Counted from the first letter of the stretch, positions 26,783-36,139 are shown. The stretch is DNA of 64,000 nucleotides from Massilia sp. Root133 (GCF_001426525.1 NZ_LMEW01000032.1:351113-415112); one strand, 5' to 3'. The notes: generated by a model from the letters alone, not told the origin. A program made the numbers and translations.

Positions 26783-29653
26783 CTAGTTCGTCGGCACGGA
26801 CCCGACGCGCGGGCTTTCCTGCGGGCCGAGATAGCTCGGCTTCAGCCCGCCCGCATCGATCACGACGCGCTGCAGCACGAGTCCCGGATCGAGCGCCCAG
26901 AACTTCAGCGTATGGCGTCCCGCCGCCTTCACGTCGTGCGCCGTCGTGAACTGCGCGACGCCGTCCGTGACGATCTTCTCCCAATGCTGCAGCGATGCGT
27001 CCGCATGCACGTCGACGATGCGCGGCGCTTCGTCGTCGATGGAGACGGCATAGCGGAAGCCCGGTCCCGGCCGGAATTTCAAGGTGGGGGCCAGCGTCGC
27101 CTGCACGTTCACCTTGCCCGGCTCGAACAGGTAGACGTCGTACTCCAGCCGCATGCCGTCCGCCGGCGCCAGCGCGGGCGCGTCCACCGGCAGGGTCGTC
27201 ATGCCGGACAGCGTGCGGCCCAGGCCCGGCACGCGCAGCCATTCGCGGCCTGTCGGCGCCAGCGCGCGGCTGTAGTGTTCCGCCTCGATGGCGACCGTGC
27301 CGCCCGTCTCCACGAAACCGGCGACCTGCGCACCGCGCTGGTCCGCGTGGCGCAGCGGGACTTCCACGGCGGCGTGCCGGCCATCCGGACCGCTCACCAG
27401 TACGCGGCCGGACGTGGCGCCGGCCGGCACCTGGTCCCAGCGCACGTCGACGGCGATCCGCTTCGACTTGTCCGTCGTGCCGGACGATTCACTCAATGCG
27501 ATCCACGGCTGCTCGGCACGCGCGGTCCAGGCCACCGGCGCGGCGCCGCGGTCGAACACCTCGATGTAGCGGTTCGATTTGTCGAACGGGTCGAACGCGG
27601 GCAGGCGCAGGTCCTTCGCCGCCGGCCAGGCGGCCTCGCTGCCCTCCACCGCCACGCCCAGCGCCGGCGCGGCCGGCAGCGCGATCTCGCGCACCTCGGG
27701 CATGATGTTGGTCGCGGGATCGCGCCAGCTCGTGTAGCCGATGTGCGTCTGCGCCATCATGTGGTTCCATTTGCCGCCGTTGATCGTGTGGTACTCGCGC
27801 GAGATCGCGGCGTCCTGCGCGAACAGGTCGCGCGCCCGGGCGGCAAGGTCGTTCGTGTCGGCGCGGCCCTGCTGCGCGTGGAGGCGGTTCGCCTGCACCG
27901 TCGCATACAGTTCGCCCAGCGTGCCCGATGCGCGCACGGGATGCTCGACGAGCTGGAAGAACGCGTCCTTCTGCGCCGGCGCCAGCTTCGCCTTCACCCG
28001 CTCGACACGCGCGGCGAGGTCGCGCCAGTCGGCGACGATGCGCTCGGACTCGCGGTAGTTGGTCGCGCTGTACGTGCCCGGCTCCAGCTGTTCCGGCCGG
28101 CGACGGCCGTTGTAGCGGGCGTACGTCGCGACGATGTCGGCGATTTCCGCCGCGTTCTCGGAGCCGAACTCGCGCGTCGCCCACAGCTTCAGGTACTCCG
28201 GCAGGCGCGATGCGGGCCACGCGGCCGGGTTCCACGCATAGGTGAGGAAGAATTCCGTCGGCACTTCCATCGGCTTGAGGTCGCCCACGTTCACGACCCA
28301 CAGCCGGTCCGCGCCGAGGCGCCAGGCGAGGTGCATCTGTTCCCACACCTTCGGCAGCGGCGTCACGTTGATCCACTTGTACGAGCGCGGGCCGCCCACG
28401 TAATCGAAGTGGTAGTAGATGCCGGCGCCGCCGCTGCGCTTGCGTTCCTCGGCGGTCGGCAGACGGCGGATATTGCCCCAGTTGTCGTCGCACCACAGCA
28501 GCGTGACGTCGTCGGGCACGCGCATGCCCTTCTCGTAATACTCCTGCACTTCCTTGTACAGGGCCCACACCTGCGGCACTTGCGGCAACGGTTTGCCGGT
28601 CGTCTGCGCGATCATCGCGCGCTGGTCGGCCACGATCCGCTGCAGCAGCGCGACGTTCGATTCCTCCGACATCGGCTCGTCGCCGTCGCCGCGCATGCCG
28701 AGGGTGATGACCTTGTCGTAGTCCTTCGCGCGGTCCAGCCCCTGCTGCCAGAACTCGCGCAGCACCAGTTCGTTGCGGCTGTAGTCCCACGGACCCTTGC
28801 CGTACTTTTTCCACTCCGCGTGGGCGCGCATCAGCGGTTCGTGGTGCGACGTGCCCATCACGATGCCCATCTCGTCGGCCAGCGGACCGTTCTCCGGATC
28901 GTCGTCGTAGAACGCATTGCCCCACATGGCGGGCCACAGGTAGTTGCCGCGCATGCGCAGGATCAGCTCGAACAACCTGCCATAGAACTTGTGGTTGAAG
29001 CCGCCGAACTTTTCCTTGGCCCAGCCGGACAAGGCGGGCGCCTCGTCGTTCAGGAAGATGCCGCGGTAGCGCACGACGGGCGCGTCGGCCACGCGCGTGC
29101 CGGCCGCCACGGCGAGCACGTCGTGCTTCGCGGGCGCCACGTCGGCCCACCAGTTCCACGGCGAGACGCCGATCTGCTCGGACACCGTGTACAGCCCGAA
29201 GATCGTGCCGCGCCGGTCGCTGCCCGCGACGACGAGTGCGCGCGCCACGCCCGGCAGCGGATTGCGCACCGTCTGCACCAGATAGCCTTCCCATTTCCCG
29301 CGCACGGCCTTCGCATCGATCTTGTTTTCGCGCGCGAGGCGGTCGATCAGCGCGCTTTGGCCGAGCGTGCCGACGATGACGACGTCCGACCCCTTCGCCA
29401 CGGCACCGGCCGACGCCAGCAGCGCGGGCCGGATGCCGGACACGCGTTCGATGTCCGCCTGCAGGTCGGCCGCCGCCCGGCGCACGCCCTTGAATTCGTT
29501 CGGGTCCACGACGATGCGCGCGGCCTGGCCGGATCGCGCGAGTACGACGGCATCCTTGCCGGCTTCGAACGTGACGAAGGGGCGCTCTCCCAGCGCCCAT
29601 GCCGGCTGTGCGGCCGCGAGCGCCAGCATGGCGGCTGCGACGAGTGATCTCAT
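26783..29653 (-). CDS. GH115 xylan alpha-1,2-glucuronidase
   Basis: A 956-residue exported enzyme (signal peptide ending AQPAWAL) that removes (4-O-methyl-)glucuronic acid from internal as well as terminal xylose residues of glucuronoxylan. Family features in order: an N-terminal alpha/beta domain (DVVIVGTLGQS), a TIM barrel from about 190 (YRGIFLNDEAPALSGWA, RMRGNYLWPAMWGNAF, GTSHHEPLMR, TLLWCDDNWGNIRRLP), a helical bundle (about 520-640), and C-terminal beta domains including a bonus module with VAIEAEHYSRA. The length is typical. It lies 28 bp after the esterase gene on the same strand and is transcribed from the 30963 operator. It complements GH67, which acts only on terminal substituents. 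Confidence 0.93.
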   Translation of the reverse strand: MRSLVAAAMLALAAAQPAWALGERPFVTFEAGKDAVVLARSGQAARIVVDPNEFKGVRRAAADLQADIERVSGIRPALLASAGAVAKGSDVVIVGTLGQSALIDRLARENKIDAKAVRGKWEGYLVQTVRNPLPGVARALVVAGSDRRGTIFGLYTVSEQIGVSPWNWWADVAPAKHDVLAVAAGTRVADAPVVRYRGIFLNDEAPALSGWAKEKFGGFNHKFYGRLFELILRMRGNYLWPAMWGNAFYDDDPENGPLADEMGIVMGTSHHEPLMRAHAEWKKYGKGPWDYSRNELVLREFWQQGLDRAKDYDKVITLGMRGDGDEPMSEESNVALLQRIVADQRAMIAQTTGKPLPQVPQVWALYKEVQEYYEKGMRVPDDVTLLWCDDNWGNIRRLPTAEERKRSGGAGIYYHFDYVGGPRSYKWINVTPLPKVWEQMHLAWRLGADRLWVVNVGDLKPMEVPTEFFLTYAWNPAAWPASRLPEYLKLWATREFGSENAAEIADIVATYARYNGRRRPEQLEPGTYSATNYRESERIVADWRDLAARVERVKAKLAPAQKDAFFQLVEHPVRASGTLGELYATVQANRLHAQQGRADTNDLAARARDLFAQDAAISREYHTINGGKWNHMMAQTHIGYTSWRDPATNIMPEVREIALPAAPALGVAVEGSEAAWPAAKDLRLPAFDPFDKSNRYIEVFDRGAAPVAWTARAEQPWIALSESSGTTDKSKRIAVDVRWDQVPAGATSGRVLVSGPDGRHAAVEVPLRHADQRGAQVAGFVETGGTVAIEAEHYSRALAPTGREWLRVPGLGRTLSGMTTLPVDAPALAPADGMRLEYDVYLFEPGKVNVQATLAPTLKFRPGPGFRYAVSIDDEAPRIVDVHADASLQHWEKIVTDGVAQFTTAHDVKAAGRHTLKFWALDPGLVLQRVVIDAGGLKPSYLGPQESPRVGSVPTN

Positions 29654-29681
29654 AAGTCTCCTGATGTTTTTATAGGTGGTT

Positions 29682-30938
29682 TCAGCGCGCGATGCGGCAC
29701 GTCTTGAGCTGTTCCAGCGGCACCGCGTCCGCCATCGCCTTGTAGCCGGCGGTCGACGGATGCAGGCCGTCGTTGTCCAGGGTCTTCAACAGGTGGTCCG
29801 GCTTGGCCGGATCGCGCAGCGCCGCATCGAAGTCGACGACGCCGTCGACGACGCCCGCGGTACGGATCCACTGGTTGTAGGCGAGGCGGTCGGCCTCATT
29901 GTCCGGACCCGGCGCGTAGTAGCCGCTGCCGCCGTACGGGGTGATCGTGGCGCCCAGCACGCACACGCCCTGCAGGTGGGCGCGCGCGACGATCTGGCGG
30001 TAGGCCTGTTTCAGGTCGTCCAGCAGGGCCGCGCGCGCTGCCGGCGTGTCTTCCTTGTTCCGGTGCTGCACGCCGAAGTCGTTCACGCCGATCATGACGA
30101 TGGCGTGCGTGACGCCGGGCCGCGCCAGCACGTCGCGATCGAAGCGGGACACGAGGTTCGGGCCCAGCCCGTCGCGCAGCATGCGGCCGCCGCCGATGCC
30201 CGCGTTGACGACGCCGACGTTCGTCATTCCCGCGGCGCGCAGGCGGGTCGCGAGGCCGTCCGTCCAGCGCGCATAGGTATCCGGATTCACGCCGTAGCCG
30301 TCAGTGATCGAGTCGCCGATCGCGACGACGGTGTGCGCCCCGGCGCGGGCCGGCACCTCGACGCCCGTGATCTGGTACCAGCGCGTGAAGGTGTCGGCCT
30401 GCGGCCAGCTCGCGGCCTGGACCTGGTTGCCGGGCACGCGGAAGCTCGTCGCCCGGGCGCCCGGGTGGCCCGTCTGGCGCGCGGGCGCCTGGGCGAAATG
30501 CAGCGAAATGGCAAGGTCGGCGCCCGCCGCATGCGGCAGGTCGATCGGGTCGCTCACGTATTCCGCGCCGGCGGGAATCGTAACGGACGCGGCGCCGCCG
30601 AAACGCAGCGGGCGCAGGCTGGCGCCGTCGACGTCGGCCTTGCCGGGCGCGCGCGCCAGCGCGACGCTGCCGGCGTCGATCACGAGCGGCGTCGTGCCGA
30701 ACGCATTGGTGAGCTTCACGCGCAGCTGGTCGCCGCTCAGCGACACCCGCACGATCTGGCGCAGGCTGGCGTCCTGCCACTGCGCGGCGGGCAGTTCGTT
30801 CTGGCCTTCCGGCACGAGTTGGGCGCTCCCCCACGAGGCGACCCAGTGTTCGCCGGCGGGGGTTTGGACGGCGATGGCGGCACAGCCGCCGAGGGAGAGA
30901 CACAGGAGGCTGGCTGCCAGAATCGATTGACGGGACAT
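29682..30938 (-). CDS. SGNH/GDSL-family esterase lipoprotein, probable acetyl-xylan esterase
   Basis: A 418-residue lipoprotein (lipobox LGGC, Cys19) with an N-terminal beta-rich domain and an SGNH hydrolase domain from about 200. All four blocks are visible: Ser210 in AIGDSITDG, Gly in NAGIGGG, Asn in MIGVNDFG, and the Asp/His pair in NDGLHPS. Such enzymes commonly deacetylate plant polysaccharides or oligosaccharides. The ATG at 30938 is chosen because AAGGA lies 7 bases upstream and gives a clean lipoprotein leader; the in-frame ATG at 30977 overlaps the operator. It forms an operon with GH115, suggesting removal of acetyl groups that hinder glucuronidase. Confidence 0.82.
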   Translation of the reverse strand: MSRQSILAASLLCLSLGGCAAIAVQTPAGEHWVASWGSAQLVPEGQNELPAAQWQDASLRQIVRVSLSGDQLRVKLTNAFGTTPLVIDAGSVALARAPGKADVDGASLRPLRFGGAASVTIPAGAEYVSDPIDLPHAAGADLAISLHFAQAPARQTGHPGARATSFRVPGNQVQAASWPQADTFTRWYQITGVEVPARAGAHTVVAIGDSITDGYGVNPDTYARWTDGLATRLRAAGMTNVGVVNAGIGGGRMLRDGLGPNLVSRFDRDVLARPGVTHAIVMIGVNDFGVQHRNKEDTPAARAALLDDLKQAYRQIVARAHLQGVCVLGATITPYGGSGYYAPGPDNEADRLAYNQWIRTAGVVDGVVDFDAALRDPAKPDHLLKTLDNDGLHPSTAGYKAMADAVPLEQLKTCRIAR

Positions 30939-30962
30939 CGTTATTCCTTCACACTGGGCAAA

Positions 30963-30976
30963 TGGTTGCGCTACCA
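30963..30976. promoter_or_regulatory. LacI-family operator between esterase-GH115 and gudD
   Basis: TGGTTGCGCTACCA is one base away from the perfect palindrome TGGTAGCGCTACCA and is the best match in the window. It lies 24 bases upstream of the esterase start and about 75 upstream of gudD, so one site could control both divergent transcripts. Confidence 0.68.
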
Positions 30977-31052
30977 TTCTAGTTTAGATCAATGTTACGG
31001 GCAACGAGATATATTTTTTTCGTATGCCCGACATCACCAGGAGACCCATACA

Positions 31053-32420
31053 ATGCCCCTCATCCAGCGCGCCGCCAGCCCGATCATCACCGAAATGCAG
31101 GTGATCCCCGTGGCCGGCCGCGACAGCATGCTGCTGAACTTGTGCGGCGCCCACGCGCCCTACTTCACCCGTATCCTCGTCCTGCTGAAGGACAGCGCCG
31201 GCAACACCGGCATGGGCGAGGTGCCCGGCTCGAATGGCATCCTGCGCGCGCTGGAGCGGCTCGTGCCGCTCGTGACGGGCACCGAAGTGGCGCGCTACAA
31301 CCGCACCCTGAACGTGCTGCGCGCGGCGATTTCCGGCGTGAGCCACCAGGTGACGTCGAGCGCCGAGGAAGCCGTCATGAAGCAGCCGCACGAGATCAAC
31401 CTGCGCCTGGAGAACGTGGTGACGGCCGTGGAGGCGGCGTTGCTGGACCTGCTGGGCCAGCACCTCGCGGTGCCGCTGTGCGAACTGCTCGGCGACGGCC
31501 AGCAGCGCACGCACGTGACGATGCTCGCGTACCTGTTCTACATCGGCGACCGCACGCAGACGGATCTGCCGTACGACGGCGACGCCGCCAAGGACGGCTG
31601 GTACAAGGTGCGCGACGAAGAAGCGTTGAGCCCCGAGCAGATCGCCGACCTGGCGTCCGCCGCCGTCGACAAATACGGCTTCCGCGACTTCAAGCTGAAA
31701 GGCGGCGTGATGCGGCCGGAAGACGAGATCGCGGCGCTGGCCGCCATCAAGCGGCGCTTCCCGGATGCGCGCGCGACGCTGGACCCGAACGGCGCCTGGT
31801 CGCTGGCGGAAGCGATCGCCGCGTGCAAGGGCCAGGGCCACGTGCTGTCGTATGCGGAAGACCCGTGCGGTCCGGAGGGCGGTTATTCCGGGCGCGAGAT
31901 CATGGCCGAATTCAAGCGCGCCACGGGCATCCGCACGGCGACGAACATGGTCGCGACGGACTGGCGCCAGATGGCGCACTCGCACCTGCTGGGCGCCGTC
32001 GACATCCCGCTGGCCGACCCGCACTTCTGGACCATGCAGGGTTCCGTGCGCCTCGCGCAGCTGTGCCACGACTGGGGACTGACCTGGGGCTCGCACTCGA
32101 ACAACCACTTCGACGTGTCGCTCGCGATGTTCACGCACTGCGCCGCCGCGGCGCCGGGCGACATCACGGCCATCGACACGCACTGGATCTGGCAGGAAGG
32201 CCGCGAGCGCCTGACGACGGAACCGTTGCAGATCGTGGGCGGCCAGGTCGCGGTGCCGGATGCGCCGGGCCTGGGCATCCAGCCCGACATGGAACGCATC
32301 CTCGCCGCGCACGAGTTGTACAAGAAGGTCGCCGGCGGCGCGCGCGACGACGCGATGGCCATGCGCTACCTCGTGCCCGGCTGGCAGTACGACCCGAAGA
32401 AGCCGAGCTACGCGCGCTGA
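31053..32420 (+). CDS. gudD: glucarate dehydratase
   Basis: A 455-residue enolase-superfamily enzyme of the mandelate racemase subgroup that dehydrates D-glucarate to 5-keto-4-deoxy-D-glucarate. The sequence follows Escherichia coli GudD closely: TEMQVIPVAGRDSMLLN, DFKLKGGVMRPEDE with the catalytic lysine, TLDPNGAWSL, YAEDPCGPEGGYSGRE, and WGSHSNNHFDVSLAMFTH with the catalytic histidine. AGGAG sits 10 bases before the ATG. It is divergent from the esterase-GH115 operon with a shared LacI-type operator, linking glucuronate released from xylan to the 2-oxoglutarate semialdehyde route. Uronate dehydrogenase and the 5-keto-4-deoxyglucarate dehydratase are not in the window. Confidence 0.93.
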   Translation: MPLIQRAASPIITEMQVIPVAGRDSMLLNLCGAHAPYFTRILVLLKDSAGNTGMGEVPGSNGILRALERLVPLVTGTEVARYNRTLNVLRAAISGVSHQVTSSAEEAVMKQPHEINLRLENVVTAVEAALLDLLGQHLAVPLCELLGDGQQRTHVTMLAYLFYIGDRTQTDLPYDGDAAKDGWYKVRDEEALSPEQIADLASAAVDKYGFRDFKLKGGVMRPEDEIAALAAIKRRFPDARATLDPNGAWSLAEAIAACKGQGHVLSYAEDPCGPEGGYSGREIMAEFKRATGIRTATNMVATDWRQMAHSHLLGAVDIPLADPHFWTMQGSVRLAQLCHDWGLTWGSHSNNHFDVSLAMFTHCAAAAPGDITAIDTHWIWQEGRERLTTEPLQIVGGQVAVPDAPGLGIQPDMERILAAHELYKKVAGGARDDAMAMRYLVPGWQYDPKKPSYAR

Positions 32421-32423
32421 CGT

Positions 32424-32551
32424 CGTCGTTCCCGCGAAAGCGGGAACCCATACTGACTGCCCGAAGTCGATTCTTCGTAGCCGACGAGGTGGAAATGAAG
32501 ACCGTAATTGGCATACTCAGCATGGATTCCCGCCTGCGCGGGAATGACGAC
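32424..32551. repeat. ~126-bp palindromic-ended interspersed repeat, copy 2 (inverted relative to copy 1)
   Basis: It begins CGTCGTTCCCGCGAAAGCGG and ends CCCGCCTGCGCGGGAATGAC, matching the reverse complement of 26651-26776 with scattered differences in the centre. It lies between the convergent gudD and GGDEF-EAL genes. The short A+T-richer sequence after it (32552-32620) holds no gene. Confidence 0.8.
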
Positions 32552-32625
32552 GCTATTTCTGACGGCTTTTGAAAAACCATATTCCGGACACGAGTGCGCG
32601 AAAGCGGGAAAGACGTTGCGCGGTA

Positions 32626-35052
32626 TCACGCGGCCTGCGCGCCCGGCACCTCGCACTGCAGGAATTTGTCGAACTCCGCCAGCGCCATCGGCCGCGCGAA
32701 CAGATAGCCCTGCGCTTCGTCGCAGCGGCAGCCGCGCAGCATCTCCATGATCTCTTCCGTCTCGATGCCTTCCGCGACCACGGTCAGGCCGAGCGCGTGC
32801 GCCATGTGGACCAGCGCCGCGACGAATTCGTCGCCGTTGGGGCACTCGTCGAGGAAGAACGAGCGGTCCAGTTTCAGCACGTCGACGGGAAAGCGCTTCA
32901 GGTACGACAGGCTCGAATAGCCGGTACCGAAATCGTCCAGCGCCAGCTTCACGCCCAGGCGCTTGAGGCGGTGGAGCACGTCGACGGACTGGTCGATGTC
33001 GTCGATCAGCGCGCTCTCCGTCAGCTCCAGTTCCAGTGCGGACGGCGCAAAACCGGATTCGCGCAATGCCTGTTCGACGTCGGCCACGAGCTCCGCCGAC
33101 CGCAGCTGGCGCGCCGACACGTTCACCGACACGCGCAACTGCGTGCCGTATTGGTCGGACAGGCGCTTGCCGACACGGCAGGCCTCGCGCAGCGCCCAGC
33201 GGCCGATCGCCTCGATATGGCCGCGCTCTTCCGCGATCGGGATGAATTCGAGCGGCGACACCTGCCCCAGTTCGGGATGCTTCCAGCGCAACAGGACTTC
33301 CACGCCGCGCAGGCGCCACGTGCGCACGTCGATGCGCGGCTGGTAATACAGTTCGAACTGGCCCAGCTCGAGCGCGCGCCGCAGCGCCGCCTCCACCTGC
33401 AGGCGACGGCGCGCTTCCACGCTCATCTCCGGCTCGAAGAACTGGTACGAGCTCGCGCCCAGCGCCTTCGCCTTGTACATCGCCGTGTCCGCGTTCTGGA
33501 ACAGCAGCTCCGGCGTGGCGCCGTCCTGGCCCGACAGGCTGATGCCGATAGCCGCGCCCACGCACATCTCCAGCCCGTCGATGTGGAAGGGATTGGTGAG
33601 GGTCTCCAGCAGCCGCTGCGCGATGCCGGCGGCGGCGCCACGTCCCGCGCAATGGGCCGCCACGACGAATTCGTCGCCACCCAGGCGCGCCACGACGTCG
33701 CCCGGACGCAGGCACGATTGCAGGCGCAGGCCCACCTGGCGCAGCAGATGGTCGCCGGCCGCGTGGCCCAATGAATCGTTGACTTCCTTGAAGCGGTTCA
33801 GGTCGATGAACAGGACGGTGGTTTCCGCTTGGCCGCGCGCCTGGCCCAGCATCGACTGCAGATGGCCGTTCAGCCACGCGCGGTTGGGCAGGCCCGTCAG
33901 GTCGTCGCGCGTGGCCAGCTGCTCCAGCCGCTCCTCGGCGCGCTTGCGGTCGGTGATGTCGTGGAAGAAAACCGACAGTCCCTCCTCGTGCGCATACACG
34001 CGCACGCTGAGCCACACGCCTTCCGGTTCGTAGAATGTCTCGAACGCCGCGTTCGAGCGCGTCGCCATCGCCCGCCGGTAGATGACGCCGGTCTCGGTGC
34101 CGTCCAGGTCGTTCGCGAGGTCCCACAACACCCTGCCGCCCGAGGTGCCGGGCTCGACCCCGGCGAACACCTCGGCCAGCGTGTTGGCGTACGTGATCTC
34201 CCAGTTGCGGTTCACCGAGAAGAAGCCGTCCTCGATGCTTTCCAGGATCGTGCGCAAGCGCGCATGCGCATCCTCGACGCGGTGCAACATCTCCCTTTCG
34301 CGCGTGATGTCGCGCGACACGAGGACGGCGCCGAACACGGTGCCCGTGACCGGATCCGTCACTTTGCGCACCTTGGAGCCAAGCTCGACGTAATGGCCGT
34401 CGCGGTGCCGCTTGCGCACCGCGACCACGTCCGGGATGTCTTCACCGGCGAGGATGCGCGCGAGCGCGGCGCCGGCCGCCGCCTGGTCGTCCGGATGGAG
34501 GAACTCGAGGACGCTGCGCCCCACCATCTGCGCCGCGTCCCAGCCCACGACAGTCGTGTACGACGGCGACACGTGGATGTAGCGCCCATCCACGCCGCAG
34601 TGCGCGATCAGGTCCATGCTGTGGTCGACGATGAGGCGGTGCTCCGCCTCGCTGCGCAAGGCGCGGTCGAGCGTGGCCCTGTGCGCGGTGACGTCGGCGA
34701 AGGTGCCGGACCATCCCGCGCAGCGGCCGTCCGCATCCACGGTCGGCAGCCCGGACACGATGACCCGGCGCAGGCAGCCATCCATGCCGCGGAGCTCGAC
34801 TTCATGGCCGAACGCCACGTGCCCGGCCAGCGCATGCGCGACATCGTCCGCCGCCTGGCGGTCCACGACGTACGAACCTACCCAGTCCTGCAGGCGCGTC
34901 GCGACGGCGAACGGCGGCAGCGCGCCGGAGCCGTGGTCGACGACCGACGTGCAGACGCCGTCCGTATCCGTGGTCCAGATGCTCGCGATAAACGTTGTGG
35001 GGTGTGGCATGGGGATTCTGAAAAGGTGGGAAACAGCATCCTGAGCAGTCAT
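32626..35052 (-). CDS. PAS-PAS-PAS-GGDEF-EAL cyclic di-GMP signalling protein
   Basis: An 808-residue cytoplasmic protein with three PAS-like sensor regions (about 20-125, 135-255 with RYIHVSPSYTTVVGWDAAQM, 265-380 with RNWEITYANTLAEVFAG), a GGDEF domain (about 385-550) with intact RLGGDEF, and an EAL domain (about 560-800). The EAL signature itself reads EVLLRW, a conservative change; other phosphodiesterase motifs are intact (NVSARQL, LELTES, DDFGTGYSSLSYL, KLDRSFF, EGIETEE). It may be bifunctional, with PAS input setting the balance. No membrane segment is seen. The start is uncertain: a second ATG at 35010 (MPHPTTF) is equally possible and neither has a clear ribosome-binding site. Confidence 0.9.
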   Translation of the reverse strand: MTAQDAVSHLFRIPMPHPTTFIASIWTTDTDGVCTSVVDHGSGALPPFAVATRLQDWVGSYVVDRQAADDVAHALAGHVAFGHEVELRGMDGCLRRVIVSGLPTVDADGRCAGWSGTFADVTAHRATLDRALRSEAEHRLIVDHSMDLIAHCGVDGRYIHVSPSYTTVVGWDAAQMVGRSVLEFLHPDDQAAAGAALARILAGEDIPDVVAVRKRHRDGHYVELGSKVRKVTDPVTGTVFGAVLVSRDITREREMLHRVEDAHARLRTILESIEDGFFSVNRNWEITYANTLAEVFAGVEPGTSGGRVLWDLANDLDGTETGVIYRRAMATRSNAAFETFYEPEGVWLSVRVYAHEEGLSVFFHDITDRKRAEERLEQLATRDDLTGLPNRAWLNGHLQSMLGQARGQAETTVLFIDLNRFKEVNDSLGHAAGDHLLRQVGLRLQSCLRPGDVVARLGGDEFVVAAHCAGRGAAAGIAQRLLETLTNPFHIDGLEMCVGAAIGISLSGQDGATPELLFQNADTAMYKAKALGASSYQFFEPEMSVEARRRLQVEAALRRALELGQFELYYQPRIDVRTWRLRGVEVLLRWKHPELGQVSPLEFIPIAEERGHIEAIGRWALREACRVGKRLSDQYGTQLRVSVNVSARQLRSAELVADVEQALRESGFAPSALELELTESALIDDIDQSVDVLHRLKRLGVKLALDDFGTGYSSLSYLKRFPVDVLKLDRSFFLDECPNGDEFVAALVHMAHALGLTVVAEGIETEEIMEMLRGCRCDEAQGYLFARPMALAEFDKFLQCEVPGAQAA

Positions 35053-35179
35053 TATGCGACATGACTATTGGCGTAGGACAAGGCCCACGCAAAAACAGCT
35101 TGGATATGTTGCCCCACAACAACTCAGAAGGGCGATGCAGCACGGCGCCGGCGGCGATGCCGGCACCGCGTGAGGAGAA

Positions 35180-36139
35180 CTACTGGCGCAGCAGCGTACG
35201 CAGGGTGCGCGACAGGTCCTCGGCCGAGAACTTGGCGACGTAGGCGTCGGCGCGGACATTCTTGACGTGTTCCTCGTTCGTGGTGCCGGACAGCGACGAG
35301 TGGATCACGACCGGCATGTTGCCGAAGCGCGCGTTCGACTTGATGTTGCGCGTCAGGGTGAAGCCATCCATTTCCGGCATCTCGAGGTCGGTCAGCACGA
35401 GGGCGACCTTGTCGTGCACGGTCTTGCCTTCGGCTTCCGCCGCGGCCGCGATGTGGTTCAGCTGTTCCCAGCATTCCTTGCCGCTCTTCGTCATCACGAA
35501 CGGCAGGCCCATCGCGTCCAGGCCCTGCTCGATCAGGGCGCGCGCGACGACGGAATCGTCCGCGGCCAGGATCACGGCGCCCGGCTTCAGCTTCATCTTG
35601 GCGCCGACGGCCTGTTCGATGTTCTCGGTCTGCGCTTCCGGATTCAGGTTGCGCAGGATCGTCTCGACGTCGAGCACCTGGGCCAGGCGGGCCGGCTGGC
35701 CGTCCACCGGTTCCAGGCGCGCGATGCTCGTGACCATGCCGCTGCCGGCGCTCTTTTCGGCCGACATCACCTGCGTCCAGTCGAGGCGGACGATTTCTTC
35801 CACGCTCTCGACGGCAAACGCCTGCGTGGTGCGCGCGAATTCCGTCACCAGCATGATGTTCAGGCCGGTCTTGGGCGTGACGCCGGCAATGCCCGGCAGG
35901 TCGAGGACCTGGATGATCTGGCCCCGCAGGTTGACCACGCCCAGGACGTGGTCGGGCGCGCCGGCCACCTTGGTGATCGTCGGCATCGCGACGATCTCGC
36001 GGATCTTGAAGACGTTAATGCCGAACAGCTCGCTGTGCTCCCCGCTGGCGTCGCCGCCGAGACGGAAAAGCAAAAGCTCGAATTTGTTCGTGCCCGTAAG
36101 GTTGCTGCGCTCGTCGACTTCCTGCTGAACCGATTTCAT
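35180..36139 (-). CDS. cheV: chemotaxis coupling protein CheV (CheW-receiver)
   Basis: A 319-residue protein with an N-terminal CheW domain (about 20-165; FGINVFKIREIV, GVVNLRGQIIQVLDLP) and a C-terminal receiver domain (about 185-319). The receiver has the acidic pair in ILAADDS, phospho-acceptor Asp251 in LTDLEMPEMDGF, the switch region VIHSSLSG and Lys in YVAKFSAEDL. CheV couples chemoreceptors to CheA and is tuned by phosphorylation. It stands alone here, away from a che operon. The 127-bp gap to the PAS-GGDEF-EAL gene contains no recognisable element. Confidence 0.93.
   Translation of the reverse strand: MKSVQQEVDERSNLTGTNKFELLLFRLGGDASGEHSELFGINVFKIREIVAMPTITKVAGAPDHVLGVVNLRGQIIQVLDLPGIAGVTPKTGLNIMLVTEFARTTQAFAVESVEEIVRLDWTQVMSAEKSAGSGMVTSIARLEPVDGQPARLAQVLDVETILRNLNPEAQTENIEQAVGAKMKLKPGAVILAADDSVVARALIEQGLDAMGLPFVMTKSGKECWEQLNHIAAAAEAEGKTVHDKVALVLTDLEMPEMDGFTLTRNIKSNARFGNMPVVIHSSLSGTTNEEHVKNVRADAYVAKFSAEDLSRTLRTLLRQ

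Noticed and set aside
30939..30977. Upstream ATG of the SGNH esterase at 30977
   Set aside because: It would place the start inside the LacI-type operator and bury the lipoprotein leader; the ATG at 30938 has a ribosome-binding site and a clean lipobox.
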